Shown: positions 7,799 to 17,375, numbered from the stretch's first letter. The stretch is 40,529 nt of DNA from an uncultured Clostridium sp. (GCA_947575275.1 CANPMS010000018.1:1-40529); one strand, 5' to 3'. Made by a program: numbers and translations. The notes: generated from the sequence alone by a model not told the origin.

Positions 7799-8092
7799 AT
7801 GAACAAATACGAATTAGCAGTTGTTCTGAGCGCAAAACTCGAGGATGAGGAGAGAGCCGCGACACTGGAGAAGGCACAGGGTTATATCACCCGCTTCGGT
7901 GGCACTGTTACAGGCGTGGATGACTGGGGCAAGAAGAGACTTGCTTATGAAATCCAGAAGATGAAAGAGGCTTTCTATTACTTTATCAAATTCGAGACTG
8001 ACAATTCCGACTGCTCCAACGAAGTGGAAGCGCATATTCGTATCATGGAGCCGGTTATCAGGTATCTTTGCGTAAAGCAGGACGAGCAGTAA
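7799..8092 (+). CDS. rpsF: 30S ribosomal protein S6
   Basis: The 97-residue product has the usual S6 length and pattern (MNKYELAVVLSAKLEDEERA, then GVDDWGKKRLAYEIQKMKEA and YYFIKFE). An AAGGAGG site precedes ATG 7799. S6 pairs with S18 on the 30S platform and binds 16S rRNA. It is the first gene of the conserved rpsF-ssb-rpsR operon. The acidic tail found in some S6 proteins is absent. Confidence 0.97.
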   Translation: MNKYELAVVLSAKLEDEERAATLEKAQGYITRFGGTVTGVDDWGKKRLAYEIQKMKEAFYYFIKFETDNSDCSNEVEAHIRIMEPVIRYLCVKQDEQ

Positions 8093-8130
8093 GTAAATAG
8101 ACGACCAGCTTAAAAAGGAAGTGTGATGGT

Positions 8131-8598
8131 ATGAATAAAGTAATTCTTATGGGAAGATTGACCAGGGATCCGGAAGTGCGTTATACCCAGGGTGAGCGCT
8201 CCATGGCTGTTGCAAGATATACCCTTGCAGTAGACCGCAGAGGACGCCGCAGCCAGGACAGCAGTGAGCAGACTGCAGACTTTATTAACATTGTAGCATT
8301 TGACAGGTCAGGAGAGTTTGCAGAAAAATATTTTCGTCAGGGAATGCGTGTGCTGGTGTCCGGGCGGATTCAGACTGGCAGTTACACCAATAAAGAAGGT
8401 CAGCGTGTTTATACCACCGACATCATCGTGGAGGATCAGGAGTTCGCAGACAGTAAGGGGGCAGCAGGCGGAAACAGCGGGGATAATGGCGGCTATAGCT
8501 ACCAGCAGACCTCCAGACCGGCTCCTACCAGCGCGATCGGCGACGGCTTCATGAATATCCCGGATGGTGTGGAAGACGAGGGTCTGCCGTTCAACTAG
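8131..8598 (+). CDS. ssb: Single-stranded DNA-binding protein
   Basis: The 155-residue protein begins with the OB fold (MNKVILMGRLTRDPEVRYTQ, GRIQTGSYTNKEGQRVYTTD). A flexible Gly/Ser/Gln-rich linker follows at about residues 110-140, and the acidic tip ends in GLPFN, the form of the conserved tail that recruits replication and repair proteins. It coats single-stranded DNA as a tetramer. GGAAGTG precedes ATG 8131. Its place between the S6 and S18 genes is the usual arrangement in Firmicutes. Confidence 0.97.
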   Translation: MNKVILMGRLTRDPEVRYTQGERSMAVARYTLAVDRRGRRSQDSSEQTADFINIVAFDRSGEFAEKYFRQGMRVLVSGRIQTGSYTNKEGQRVYTTDIIVEDQEFADSKGAAGGNSGDNGGYSYQQTSRPAPTSAIGDGFMNIPDGVEDEGLPFN

Positions 8599-8653
8599 GC
8601 AAGAGCGTTTGAGCTGAAACGGCACAGATTATTTGAAGAAGGAGGCAGTACCA

Positions 8654-8920
8654 ATGGCATTCAATAAAACGGATAAAGCAGATGGCGCCAAAATGAGAAG
8701 AGGCGGTATGCGCAGAAGAAAAAAGGTTTGTGTATTCTGTGGTGATAAAAATGGTGTGATTGATTACAAGGACACCAATAAATTAAAAAGATATGTATCC
8801 GAGAGAGGTAAAATTCTTCCGAGAAGAATTACCGGAAACTGCGCAAAGCATCAGAGGGCGCTGACCGTTGCGGTCAAGAGAGCGCGTCATATTGCTTTAA
8901 TGCCATATACAATGGAGTAA
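8654..8920 (+). CDS. rpsR: 30S ribosomal protein S18
   Basis: ATG 8654 follows AAGGAGG with proper spacing, giving 88 residues; the frame is open further upstream but that part is leader. The core matches S18 ([49 protein letters not shown]). Cysteines in CVFC and in GNCAKHQ suggest the zinc-binding (C+) form of S18. It binds S6 on the 30S platform. A strong terminator follows within 21 bases. Confidence 0.97.
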   Translation: MAFNKTDKADGAKMRRGGMRRRKKVCVFCGDKNGVIDYKDTNKLKRYVSERGKILPRRITGNCAKHQRALTVAVKRARHIALMPYTME

Positions 8921-8940
8921 TCTGATTGAGTAAAGTTTAT

Positions 8941-8976
8941 AAAATCGGCGTGACACAGATCACGCCGATTTTATTA
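8941..8976 (+). terminator. Terminator of rpsF-ssb-rpsR
   Basis: ATCGGCGTGA (8944-8953) pairs with TCACGCCGAT (8960-8969) and is flanked by A and T runs. Its 3' flank directly abuts the first recognisable codons of a decayed LysR gene. Confidence 0.92.
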
Positions 8977-9416
8977 TACCTTTATACAGTGGAAACTCAG
9001 AAGATGTAACAGAACGTTTGGACAAGGGACTGTTAGATTTTGGTATTTTGATTCAACCTGCCGATATTTCCAAATACGATTACATCAATATTCCTGCAAA
9101 AGATACATGGGGGGTTGTTATGAGAAAAGACAGTCCTCTAGCCAGAAAGGAAACAATCCGAAAAGAGGATTTGCTGGATGTAGTGATTACCTTTAATCTG
9201 GTATATAATGCGGCTATTATGGTAGATGCAGGAATTGGTTACGCAGTTACGATTGATAAAATAGTAAATACGGCAGAAAACAGCCGCCTTTGTTTTCGTC
9301 CATTAGAGCCCAGATTGGATTCTGGGCTGAATATCATATGGAAAAAATATCAAATTTTTTCCTCTGCTGCAGAATTATTTTTAGAAAGGCTCCGTGAAAG
9401 TTTTGGTAATAAATAA
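8976..9416 (+). pseudogene. LysR-type regulator remnant, truncated and internally deleted
   Basis: The frame through 9018-9416 reads back to about 8976 as PLYSGNSEDVTERLDKGLLD and then continues as a LysR effector-binding domain (ADISKYDYINIPAKDTWGVV, KDSPLA). The DNA-binding N-terminus, normally about 90-110 residues plus linker, is absent, and the 5' edge is the rpsR terminator. After KEDLLD the sequence jumps to VVITFNLVYNA. From the usual family pattern, roughly 40-50 residues appear to be missing there without loss of frame. There is no ribosome site or sensible start codon. I read it as a dead gene left after deletion; expression as a stand-alone ligand domain is unlikely. Confidence 0.75.
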
Positions 9417-9491
9417 TTTTTTTATGGACAAAGTTGTGGAAATAAAGTAAACTGGATTATGAAAAATTCACTTTATCAGGAGGAAAGAAAT

Positions 9492-10283
9492 ATGAAGGTG
9501 AGACGTTTGGCGGCAGCCATACTGGCATTTGCAATGATATTTTCCGTGCCCGTGTATGCAAATAATGACGATGCAGTTGCTGCTTACAGGCAGATGCAGG
9601 CAAAGATGAATGAGTATGAGAACATTAATGTATTCTATGATTATAAGGTGGATATGGTATCCGGTCAGTCATCGATAGCGAGTCGGATAGAAATGAACAT
9701 GAAGGCGACGGGATTAAAAAATCCGGAGACCATGCGGATTAATATATACGGCCGTTCAGTGATGGGAACCGGAAAGGCAGAGGACTTAACGCCAGAGAAT
9801 GGTGTGTGTGTTACCCAGAACATCTATTATGAGAACCAGATGCTCTATATGGATGCAATGGATATGAAGATAAAGACGGAGATGCCGTTGCCGGAGGCGA
9901 AGGAGGAGATAAATTCCACCATAGGGATGGCGGACGACATAAATAAACTGAAGAATATGACACTGCGCCAGGATGGAGACAAGCGTGTGATCTCCTTTAC
10001 TGTGGATCCGGAGGCGCTGGCAGATGCAAGCTTAATGGGACTGGAAAACGCTGTACAAAACTCGGATAAGGACACCGATATCCGATACCATGACGTTCAT
10101 GGAGAATATGTGATTGATCAGGAGGGAAATCTGCTTAACGCAAGAGTCTATGCCACCATAGACATGAAGCTGTTTGGCGAGTCGGTTACAGCAAATTTGG
10201 TGGGTGAAGTGGGAGTTGCAGATCCATCACAGCCGGTAGATATTGCGACGCCAAATCTTGCAGAATATGAGTTTATAGATTAA
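9492..10283 (+). CDS. Secreted DUF6612-like protein
   Basis: AGGAGG (9478-9483) sits 8 bases before ATG 9492, giving 263 residues with a clear signal peptide (MKVRRLAAAILAFAMIFSVP, cleavage after VYA). The mature part is beta-rich and alternates charged and hydrophobic residues, like the lipoprotein-type outer-leaflet proteins of DUF6612 and its relatives, but it has no lipobox cysteine. It contains many short Met-rich stretches (YMDAMDMKIKTEM). Function is unknown. It stands alone between the LysR remnant and a bidirectional terminator. TTGTGG with TTATGA at 17 bp upstream may be a weak promoter. Confidence 0.7.
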   Translation: MKVRRLAAAILAFAMIFSVPVYANNDDAVAAYRQMQAKMNEYENINVFYDYKVDMVSGQSSIASRIEMNMKATGLKNPETMRINIYGRSVMGTGKAEDLTPENGVCVTQNIYYENQMLYMDAMDMKIKTEMPLPEAKEEINSTIGMADDINKLKNMTLRQDGDKRVISFTVDPEALADASLMGLENAVQNSDKDTDIRYHDVHGEYVIDQEGNLLNARVYATIDMKLFGESVTANLVGEVGVADPSQPVDIATPNLAEYEFID

Positions 10284-10300
10284 AGAAGATATTTGTCATT

Positions 10301-10351
10301 GAAAGAGGGTGTCTCTCAAGTTATTTCATGACTTTGGGGACACCCTCTTTC
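10301..10351. terminator. Bidirectional terminator
   Basis: A perfect 13-bp stem (GAAAGAGGGTGTC, 10301-10313, with GACACCCTCTTTC, 10339-10351) lies between two convergent genes. A-rich and T-rich flanks allow it to serve both strands. Confidence 0.85.
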
Positions 10352-10367
10352 ATACTTTGCTGTACCT

Positions 10368-11498
10368 TTACAGCTGCGGCGTTTTTACCAGAATTCCATT
10401 GACTTCCACACCGCCGTCAATGGCAATAACCAGGCATTGGCGCCCTTCAATCTCCCGTGTCTCGATTAAGTCTGCGCGTTCTGGGTTCACCTTTACAATT
10501 ACATCTGGTGTTTTTACCTCAAAGGCGCGGGTATTAACGATATTAGAAGCAAAAATCGCGGCGTGCTCCCCTGCAGCCTCATGAAAATTTTTATCAAAGG
10601 TTTCCAGATGTTCTTCCTCTACACCGCTGTGTTCCAGAAGGGAACGAACCTGGTATTTGTCCAGAACCAGCGGCTCCGGCGCATCTTTGTGTCCTTCCAG
10701 CATCTCGTTTAAGTTTTCATGAATAGTTTTCACAGTCTCATAGCTGCATGCGTCACCTAAAGTGTCTTCAATAATGGACTGAAAGGATTCCTTCTGGTAA
10801 CCGGCAGGCAAGGGAAGCGGGCACCCCAAAAGCTGTTCAATAAACCCGTCATGTAAATCATCGCTGTCCTTGGAATAGTAAAGGGTACTGTGTAAATCCG
10901 TGGAGCGGTCATTAAAAGCAGGGAATAAAAATCCAAGTTCAGGAAGCTGCACTACCCAGTCGCGAACCCGGTTCTGAAAGGTATTTTCCAACTCATTATA
11001 GCTCAATCCCGGCTTTGATAAATCAACGGGACATACAGCACACATAATATAGCTGTATACCTCGTCAGAGGCATCCGCCATCTGAAGGCCATCGGAAGTT
11101 TTTCCTGGAATATCATAGGAATCATGAATCAGCAGAATCAGATAATTTCCCACATAATCATATGTATTAATAATACGGTCATAGAACATGTCTAAAAGTG
11201 CGTCATCTTGAAGGCGGCTATTCCGCAGCTTCAACAAGAATTCCTGTGGTCCTCCCTCCATTTCAGCATCCAGAGGAAATTCCAAATTTATTAAATTTCT
11301 TCCCAGAGCGCCGGATAAGTTTTTTCGGAAAATTTCAAAGTATTTGAACATGTCCTCCTCGGGCAGAGATAAAAATGCTTCCTTAAATTCTGTTTTTTTA
11401 TTCTTTTCGCCGTCTACATAGCAGCCACAGATACGGGAAATAGAACAGTTTGCCGGGGTGAACTGGCGCTTAATTTCAGATATTTCTTTCTTTATCAT
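10368..11498 (-). CDS. DUF4317 family protein
   Basis: The 376-residue product (start MIKKEISEIKRQFTPANCSI, end GGVEVNGILVKTPQL) matches DUF4317, a conserved single-copy family of Lachnospiraceae and relatives with no known function. It is soluble, acidic and has no signal peptide or recognisable catalytic motif. AAGGAGC precedes the ATG. A divergent promoter region separates it from gdpP, and it converges on the DUF6612 gene. I cannot propose a role beyond its wide conservation. Confidence 0.85.
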   Translation of the reverse strand: MIKKEISEIKRQFTPANCSISRICGCYVDGEKNKKTEFKEAFLSLPEEDMFKYFEIFRKNLSGALGRNLINLEFPLDAEMEGGPQEFLLKLRNSRLQDDALLDMFYDRIINTYDYVGNYLILLIHDSYDIPGKTSDGLQMADASDEVYSYIMCAVCPVDLSKPGLSYNELENTFQNRVRDWVVQLPELGFLFPAFNDRSTDLHSTLYYSKDSDDLHDGFIEQLLGCPLPLPAGYQKESFQSIIEDTLGDACSYETVKTIHENLNEMLEGHKDAPEPLVLDKYQVRSLLEHSGVEEEHLETFDKNFHEAAGEHAAIFASNIVNTRAFEVKTPDVIVKVNPERADLIETREIEGRQCLVIAIDGGVEVNGILVKTPQL

Positions 11499-11551
11499 AT
11501 ATGGTTGCTCCTTTGTAAAAGTTTATTGTATCATTCAGCCGGAACTTTTTT

Positions 11552-11580
11552 ATTATATCATTATGCCCATGCTTAAGCAA
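11552..11580 (-). promoter_or_regulatory. Promoter of the DUF4317 gene
   Basis: On the minus strand TTGCTT (complement of 11575-11580) and TATAAT (11552-11557) have a 17-bp spacer. It lies 54 bp upstream of the start codon. Confidence 0.7.
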
Positions 11581-11617
11581 GGAACACTTCTCTGTCAGGA
11601 GGGCGGTCACGCCTGTA

Positions 11618-11646
11618 TGGACGAAATTGTTTTCATATGATATAAT
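11618..11646 (+). promoter_or_regulatory. Promoter of gdpP-rplI-dnaB
   Basis: TGGACG (11618-11623) and a perfect TATAAT (11641-11646) have a 17-bp spacer. The leader of about 100 nt contains two small hairpins (ATGCG/CGCAT near 11650 and CAGCAG/CTGCTG near 11670). Confidence 0.6.
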
Positions 11647-11751
11647 AAAATGCGTATTATGCGCATGTCAGCAGTTTCAGATCTGCTGCTGCATAAGAAT
11701 ATGATTAAGACTGTTTGTACGGATTCTGAGAATTCGATAAGGAGACAAAGT

Positions 11752-13794
11752 ATGAAGGAAGATATAAAGGTTAAAGGCCAGTTGCTCAGCTATCTGGCGT
11801 GGCCGCTGCTGTTGTCCCTGTTCCTGATATTTGCGAATCTGGCAGTGGGGATGGCAAGCTCTCTGGCAGCAGGGGTAATGGCTCTGTTTACCATCTGCTA
11901 TATCGGCATTGCAGTTTGGATTTATTTTTACAGCCGCAGACGGATATTAGGCGGACTGGTACAATTTGCATCTGAGTATTCTATGATTCAGAAGCAGCTT
12001 ATGGAGGACATGGCGCTGCCATATGCGCTGGCTGATGGAGATGGGCGGATTGTCTGGATGAATCAGGCATTTCAGGAAGTTCTGGAGCAGGAAAAGGGAA
12101 GCAAAAAGAACCTGGCAAACTTGTTTGCCGAGGTGACAAAGAAGGAGCTGGCTGCGGATGATAAGCCTATGTTTGTTCACACATCTTATGGTGAGCATAA
12201 ATTCCGCCTTGAGCTGCACCCGATTTACGTAAGTGGTTTTGAGGAAGATGAAATTAAGGCAGCAGCGGGGAGACAGAAGCTTCTGGCGGTCTATCTGTTT
12301 GATGAGACGGAAATTCTACGGTATCATCAGCAAATTACCGATGATAAAATGGTGGCCGGATTAATTTATCTGGACAATTATGAGGAGGCGCTGGAGAGTG
12401 TGGAGGAGGTACGCCGCTCTCTTCTGACTGCGCTGATTGACCGGAAAATCAATAAATATATTGGCTCCATGGACGGTGTGGTAAAAAAGATGGAGAAGGA
12501 TAAGTATTTCTTCACGATTAAGCAAAAGTACATGAAGCAGATCCAGGAGGAACGGTTTTCCGTTCTGGAGGAAGTTAAGGGTGTCAATATTGGCAACGAG
12601 ATGGCAGTAACTTTAAGTATTGGAATCGGACTAAATGGTGACAGTTACAGCCAGAATTATAATTATGCGCGTACTGCTATTGATATGGCGCTGGGGCGCG
12701 GTGGCGACCAGGCAGTTGTAAAGGATGGGACTAAGATTCAGTATTATGGCGGAAAGTCCCAGCAGTTGGAAAAGGCGACCCGGGTAAAAGCGCGTGTGAA
12801 AGCCCATGCGCTTCGTGAGTTGATTGAGACGAAAGACCGCCTTCTGATTATGGGGCATAAGCTGAGCGATATTGACTCTCTCGGTGCGGCCATTGGTATT
12901 TACCGGATTGCAACGGCGCTCAATAAGAAATCCCATATTATTATCAATGAGGTGACAACATCGGTACAGCCAATGATGAACCGCTTTGTGGATAATCCTG
13001 ATTATCCGGATGACCTGTTTTTGACTGACTCTCAGGCTGCAGAGCTGGTGGACAGTAATACCATGTTGGTTGTGGTGGATGTAAACCGCCCCAGTATTAC
13101 GGAGGCGCCCGAGCTGCTTAAAATGGTAAAGACTATCGTGGTTCTGGATCATCACCGGCAGAGCAGTGAGATTATTGGCAATGCAGAGCTTTCCTATGTA
13201 GAGCCATATGCTTCTTCCACATGTGAGATGGTGGCTGAGGTACTTCAGTATATCGCTGACGGAATTAAGATTAAATCTGCGGAGGCAGATGCCATGTATG
13301 CCGGTATTGTAATTGATACCAACAATTTTACAAATCAGACAGGCGTGCGAACCTTTGAGGCAGCGGCATATCTGCGGCGTAACGGCGCAGATGTAACCCG
13401 GGTGCGCAAACTGTTCCGGGATGATATGGTGGATTACAGGGCGAAGGCAGCAACGATTGCGTCAGCAGAGATTTACCGAGAGACATTTTCTATCGGTGTG
13501 TGCCCGTCAGATGGTTTGCAGAGCCCTACAATTGTGTGTGCACAAGCGGCCAATGAGCTGCTTGAAATCAAGGGAATAAAGGCTTCTGTTGTGTTTACGG
13601 AGTATCATAATGTTATTTATATCAGCGCCCGCTCGATTGATGAAGTAAATGTGCAGGTTATGATGGAGAAGCTGGGGGGAGGCGGACACCGCACCATTGC
13701 AGGGGCACAGCTTCAGGATACGACTGTGGAGGCAGCAAAGAGTCGTGTAAAAGATGTAATTGATGAGATGCTGAAGAAGGGAGATATATCATAA
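11752..13794 (+). CDS. gdpP: Cyclic-di-AMP phosphodiesterase GdpP
   Basis: ATG 11752 follows AAGGAGA and gives 680 residues. Order of parts: two N-terminal membrane helices (about residues 12-62), a PAS-like region, a degenerate GGDEF domain (ending near [15 protein letters not shown]), then DHH ([16 protein letters not shown] at residues 466-468) and DHHA1 ([12 protein letters not shown]). This is the full GdpP architecture. The enzyme hydrolyses c-di-AMP to pApA and so controls turgor, cell-wall and potassium homeostasis. The 34 extra in-frame codons upstream overlap the promoter leader and are not used. The stop codon overlaps the rplI start by one base. Confidence 0.95.
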   Translation: MKEDIKVKGQLLSYLAWPLLLSLFLIFANLAVGMASSLAAGVMALFTICYIGIAVWIYFYSRRRILGGLVQFASEYSMIQKQLMEDMALPYALADGDGRIVWMNQAFQEVLEQEKGSKKNLANLFAEVTKKELAADDKPMFVHTSYGEHKFRLELHPIYVSGFEEDEIKAAAGRQKLLAVYLFDETEILRYHQQITDDKMVAGLIYLDNYEEALESVEEVRRSLLTALIDRKINKYIGSMDGVVKKMEKDKYFFTIKQKYMKQIQEERFSVLEEVKGVNIGNEMAVTLSIGIGLNGDSYSQNYNYARTAIDMALGRGGDQAVVKDGTKIQYYGGKSQQLEKATRVKARVKAHALRELIETKDRLLIMGHKLSDIDSLGAAIGIYRIATALNKKSHIIINEVTTSVQPMMNRFVDNPDYPDDLFLTDSQAAELVDSNTMLVVVDVNRPSITEAPELLKMVKTIVVLDHHRQSSEIIGNAELSYVEPYASSTCEMVAEVLQYIADGIKIKSAEADAMYAGIVIDTNNFTNQTGVRTFEAAAYLRRNGADVTRVRKLFRDDMVDYRAKAATIASAEIYRETFSIGVCPSDGLQSPTIVCAQAANELLEIKGIKASVVFTEYHNVIYISARSIDEVNVQVMMEKLGGGGHRTIAGAQLQDTTVEAAKSRVKDVIDEMLKKGDIS

Positions 13795-14240
13795 TGGAAA
13801 TCGTATTATTAGAAGATGTTAAGACACTTGGCAAAAAAGGGCAGATTGTAAAAGTAAATGATGGTTACGCACGGAATTTTATTTTGCCGAAGAAGCTGGG
13901 GGTTGAGGCAACATCCAAAAACTTAAATGATTTAAAGCTTCAGAAGGCCAATGCGGCTAAGGTCGCTGCGGAGCAGCTGGCAGCAGCTAAGGAGCTTGCC
14001 ATGCAGGTTGAGAAGGGCGCGATAACTTTAAAAATGAAAGCAGGAGGGGGCGGTAAGGCGTTTGGCTCTGTCTCTGGTAAGGAGATTGTCATTGCAGTGA
14101 AGGAACAGCTGGGGCTTGATCTTGATAAGAAGAAACTGGTTTTGCCAGAGCCGATTAAGACCTTCGGTACCCATGAGGTGGCGGTCAAGCTCCATAAGGA
14201 TGTTATGGCTAAGCTGGCGGTGAAGGTGGAGGAGGCATAA
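13794..14240 (+). CDS. rplI: 50S ribosomal protein L9
   Basis: The 148-residue protein carries the L9 N-domain ([39 protein letters not shown]), the long connecting helix, and the C-domain. The ATG shares one base with the gdpP stop, so translational coupling is likely. L9 bridges the L1 stalk base of the 50S subunit. The gdpP-rplI-dnaB order is conserved across Firmicutes. Confidence 0.97.
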   Translation: MEIVLLEDVKTLGKKGQIVKVNDGYARNFILPKKLGVEATSKNLNDLKLQKANAAKVAAEQLAAAKELAMQVEKGAITLKMKAGGGGKAFGSVSGKEIVIAVKEQLGLDLDKKKLVLPEPIKTFGTHEVAVKLHKDVMAKLAVKVEEA

Positions 14241-14311
14241 ACGTATTCTGATACCCTGATAAGAATGGAAAGGTACAAGACAGACTTGACGGATGGGAGA
14301 ATGGACAGACA

Positions 14312-15646
14312 ATGGATGAAGCTCTGATGAAGCGAGTGCTTCCTCATAGTGTGGAAGCGGAGCAATCAGTAATTGGTTCTATGCTGATGGACCAGGACGC
14401 AATTATCGCTGCGTCTGAGATTGTGACTGCAGAGGATTTTTATCAGCATCAATATGGGATGATGTTTGAATCCATGGTAGAGTTGTTCAATGAGGGAAAG
14501 CCGGTAGATTTGATTACCCTTCAGAATCGTTTGAAGGAAAAAGATGTGCCGCCTGAGGTGAGCAGTCTTGACTTTGTGCGTGATATTATCACGACAGTTC
14601 CTACTTCGGCAAATGTAAGGTCTTATGCGAACATTGTTCATGAAAAAGCGATGCTTCGCAGGCTGATTAAGGTTAATGAAGAGATTGCAAATACCTGTTA
14701 TGCGGGAAAAGAATCACTGGATCAGATTTTTGCCGACACAGAGGCATCAATTTTTAATCTGCTTCAAAACAAGAATTCGGGGGAATTTGTACCAATCCGG
14801 CAGGTTGCCCTGAACGTGCTGGAAAAGATTGAAGTTGCTTCCAGAAGTCAGGGAACAGTGACGGGTATCCCCACTGGTTTTATCGATTTAGATTATAAAA
14901 CCTCTGGTCTGCAGCCGTCGGATTTAGTGTTGGTTGCAGCGCGTCCGTCCATGGGTAAAACAGCATTTGTTCTGAATCTGGTGGATCACGTGGCAGTGCG
15001 CAAGGGAATGCCTTGTATGATATTCAGCCTTGAGATGTCGAAAGAGCAGTTGGTAAACCGTATGCTGGCCATGGAGTCTAATGTGGATTCCCAGAAGCTG
15101 CGGACTGGCAATTTGTCGGATACCGATTGGGATGCGATTGTAGAGGGAATTGGAGTGATTGGAAATTCAAATCTGATTATTGATGATACGCCGGGAATTT
15201 CCGTCACAGAATTGCGCTCCAAGTGTCGGAAGATGAAGCTGGAATATGGGTTAAGCCTGATTGTTATTGATTATATCCAGTTGATGTCAGGCAGCGGGAA
15301 AAGGAGTAGTGAGAGCCGGCAGCAGGAGATTTCTGAAATTTCCCGCTCTCTAAAGGCGCTGGCCCGGGAGATGAATGCCCCGGTAGTGGCGCTTTCACAG
15401 CTCTCCCGTGCCTGTGAGACACGGCTTGAGCATCGGCCAATGCTTTCTGATTTGCGCGAGTCGGGGGCGATTGAGCAGGATGCAGATGTGGTAATGTTTC
15501 TTTACCGTGATGATTACTATAATAAGGATACGGACACTCCCAACATTGCGGAGGTAATTATCGCCAAGCAGCGTAATGGTCCGATTGGAACGATTAATTT
15601 GCTCTGGCAGCCGGAGTTTACAAAATTTGTGAATTTGGCGAAATAA
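14312..15646 (+). CDS. dnaB: Replicative DNA helicase DnaB
   Basis: The 444-residue product has the DnaB N-terminal domain (LPHSVEAEQSVIGSMLMD), Walker A (ARPSMGKTAF, near residue 212), Walker B (LIVIDYIQLM), and the arginine-finger region (SDLRESGAIEQDADVVMFLY). It is the hexameric helicase of the replication fork and is recruited by DnaC or DnaI-type loaders. The ribosome site (GGGAGA, about 11 bases upstream) is moderate. It closes the gdpP operon and is followed by a terminator and repeat copy 1. Confidence 0.97.
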   Translation: MDEALMKRVLPHSVEAEQSVIGSMLMDQDAIIAASEIVTAEDFYQHQYGMMFESMVELFNEGKPVDLITLQNRLKEKDVPPEVSSLDFVRDIITTVPTSANVRSYANIVHEKAMLRRLIKVNEEIANTCYAGKESLDQIFADTEASIFNLLQNKNSGEFVPIRQVALNVLEKIEVASRSQGTVTGIPTGFIDLDYKTSGLQPSDLVLVAARPSMGKTAFVLNLVDHVAVRKGMPCMIFSLEMSKEQLVNRMLAMESNVDSQKLRTGNLSDTDWDAIVEGIGVIGNSNLIIDDTPGISVTELRSKCRKMKLEYGLSLIVIDYIQLMSGSGKRSSESRQQEISEISRSLKALAREMNAPVVALSQLSRACETRLEHRPMLSDLRESGAIEQDADVVMFLYRDDYYNKDTDTPNIAEVIIAKQRNGPIGTINLLWQPEFTKFVNLAK

Positions 15647-15657
15647 GTGGGGCAGTA

Positions 15658-15686
15658 AGAGAGAGCCGGGATTTTCGGCTCTTTCT
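15658..15686 (+). terminator. Terminator after dnaB
   Basis: AGAGCCG (15662-15668) pairs with CGGCTCT (15676-15682), extended by weaker A-T and G-C pairs outward, then TTTC. Repeat copy 1 begins three bases later. Confidence 0.8.
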
Positions 15687-15688
15687 CA

Positions 15689-15810
15689 CTTTATAGGAAA
15701 TTGCGTCCTATAAAGCAAAACCCTCCGGGGGATGCGCACTTCGCGCTCAAGGAAAACAGTTGCTGTGGCAACCGCGCTCCGGCGCGAGAGTCCGGCTTGC
15801 CGGACTCTTT
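15689..15810 (+). repeat. 122-nt structured repeat, copy 1
   Basis: It is the same length as the copies at 17492 and 35751, with no gaps; I count 13 mismatches to copy 2 and 11 to copy 3. Hairpins in order: CTTTATAGGA/TCCTATAAAG (10 bp); TGCG-CACTT-CGCG; GTTGC/GCAAC; CGCGC-TCCG-GCGCG; and a final terminator-like GAGTCCGGC-TT-GCCGGACTC followed by TTT. It lies in the same direction as dnaB and the MerR-like gene. No reading frame with a ribosome site is inside. Confidence 0.92.
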
Positions 15811-15917
15811 GTTACTGCCTCATTAAACTTTTTTACATTACTTAATCATAATTCTGAACTTCCTGTCATATTATATAAGTAAGTTATGAAATCCAAAGGA
15901 CATAAGGAGAGAAAGAG

Positions 15918-16592
15918 ATGGATGAGATGCATTATTCCATATCAGAGGCAAGTAAGCTGGTGGGTGTGGAAAATCATGTCCTTCGATACTGGGAGGACGA
16001 GCTACATCTGGAGATACCGCGCGACGTAAAAGACCATCGGTATTATACGGAACTACATATTCAAATGTTTCAAAAAATAAATGAACTGAAGGAGAAGGGT
16101 TACCAGCTAAAAGCGATTGAGCCGGTACTTAAGATGAGGATAGATGGAGGTGCTGAGGTGGATATGGACAAGGTGTTAGAGCAAAATGCAGTAAATATAT
16201 TAGAAGAAGGAAGTGCAGGGGAAGAGATGGAAGGAGAAGCAAAACTTAAGGTGGTGCAAAAGCAGGAGACCCTAGAAGTATCCCAGCAGGAGAAGATAGA
16301 GCAGTTTCAGCAGCTTATGAATCATATTATCGGCAATGCTATTGGACAGGCTGTCAAGGAAAATAATGAGGCGCTCAGTGAGGAGATTAGCCGTCAGGTG
16401 AATGACCGCATGGTGCAGGAATTAGAATATATGATGCGGATCAACGACGAGCGTGAGGAGGAACGGTTCAAGATGTTGGACGAGACGCTTCGGGCCTATC
16501 AGAAGGAGAGTAAGGGCAAGGCGGAGGCGGCTGCCACAAAGCTTCCTTTCTTTAAGCGAAAGAAGTTTGGACGGAGCGGAAAGAAGGTATAA
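15918..16592 (+). CDS. MerR-like DNA-binding protein with coiled-coil tail
   Basis: AAGGAGA lies 7 bases before ATG 15918. Residues 1-75 form a MerR-type winged helix (YSISEASKLVGVENHVLRYW, then DHRYYTELHIQMFQKINELK). The remaining 150 residues are charged and helical (long Glu/Gln/Arg runs suggesting coiled coil), ending in a basic tail (KLPFFKRKKFGRSGKKV). No effector-binding or metal-binding cysteines are present, so it is not a classical metal or drug sensor. Similar two-part proteins are common in Clostridia without known targets. The basic tail could bind nucleic acid or membrane; this is inference. Confidence 0.8.
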   Translation: MDEMHYSISEASKLVGVENHVLRYWEDELHLEIPRDVKDHRYYTELHIQMFQKINELKEKGYQLKAIEPVLKMRIDGGAEVDMDKVLEQNAVNILEEGSAGEEMEGEAKLKVVQKQETLEVSQQEKIEQFQQLMNHIIGNAIGQAVKENNEALSEEISRQVNDRMVQELEYMMRINDEREEERFKMLDETLRAYQKESKGKAEAAATKLPFFKRKKFGRSGKKV

Positions 16593-16649
16593 CTTGCTCC
16601 CTGTGAAACAAAATGCTCCACAGGGCAATTACAGCAGCTGGAGAGGCAA

Positions 16650-17375
16650 TTACCGGGATTGGCAGCAAGCCTCCACAAAACTGGAGAATAGCTGAAACGC
16701 AGCAGCGTCATTTTCCCAAAGGTACTCAGGATGCCACTGTACACCAATCAGGTAGGGGTAATCTGGCTTCTCAATACATTCAATGAGACCATCGGGTGCA
16801 TATCCGGAAGCTGTGAGACCGGGAGCTAATCTGCGGACAGCCTGGTGGTGTACACTGTTGACTTTAAGTGTATCACACTGTGCAAGCTGTGCCAATCGGG
16901 TACCCTGTAATATCTTTACTGTGTGGGAAGGTATATCGTAGTAGAAGGGCTGAGCATGGGAGATCGGAAAATCGCTTGATATTTGGCTGGGTATATCCTG
17001 ATAGATGTCGCCTCCCAGAGAAATGTTTAAAACCTGAACGCCCCGGCAGACACCGAGAATCGGTTTTTGCGCGTCCATCATCTGCTTTATAAGGGACAGC
17101 TCCAGATGATCCCTTCGCAGGCAGACGTTTCCACAGTTGGGCTGGGTTTCTTCGCCAAAGAAGAAGGGATGAACATCTGGTCCTCCAGTGAGCAAAAGAC
17201 CGTCAAATGTGTCTGCAAGCTGTGATAAATCTTCTTCTGTCAAATCCAGTGGCAGAATAACAGGGATACCGCCTGCTGCCTGCACTGCCTTTAAAAACGC
17301 GGGGCGCATATAAGGTTCGTTCCGTTCTGTATTAAAGTAAGGAGTAAGTGCAATCAAAGGTTTCTTGTGGGTCAT
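16650..17375 (-). CDS. Class I glutamine amidotransferase-like hydrolase (PuuD family)
   Basis: The start is the ATG whose complement is at 17373-17375, with AAGGAGT upstream, giving 241 residues. The nucleophile is Cys110 in LGVCRGVQVLN, and the His/Glu pair is in GVQWHPEYL. LLTGGPDVHP marks the oxyanion region. This pattern is that of gamma-glutamyl-gamma-aminobutyrate hydrolase and related peptidase C26 proteins. No putrescine genes are nearby, so the true substrate could be another gamma-glutamyl compound. It is convergent with the MerR-like gene and appears to be a single transcription unit. Confidence 0.88.
   Translation of the reverse strand: MTHKKPLIALTPYFNTERNEPYMRPAFLKAVQAAGGIPVILPLDLTEEDLSQLADTFDGLLLTGGPDVHPFFFGEETQPNCGNVCLRRDHLELSLIKQMMDAQKPILGVCRGVQVLNISLGGDIYQDIPSQISSDFPISHAQPFYYDIPSHTVKILQGTRLAQLAQCDTLKVNSVHHQAVRRLAPGLTASGYAPDGLIECIEKPDYPYLIGVQWHPEYLWENDAAAFQLFSSFVEACCQSR

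Noticed and set aside
8976..9416. Functional LysR regulator
   Set aside because: The DNA-binding domain is missing, the middle of the effector domain is deleted, and there is no start codon with a ribosome site.
11650..11751. Upstream in-frame codons before gdpP
   Set aside because: They lie in the promoter leader and have no ribosome site; the membrane helix and AAGGAGA support the start at 11752.
16599..16625. CCCTGTG/CACAGGG hairpin between the convergent MerR-like and amidotransferase genes as terminator
   Set aside because: The loop is long and neither strand has a T tract directly after it; left unassigned.
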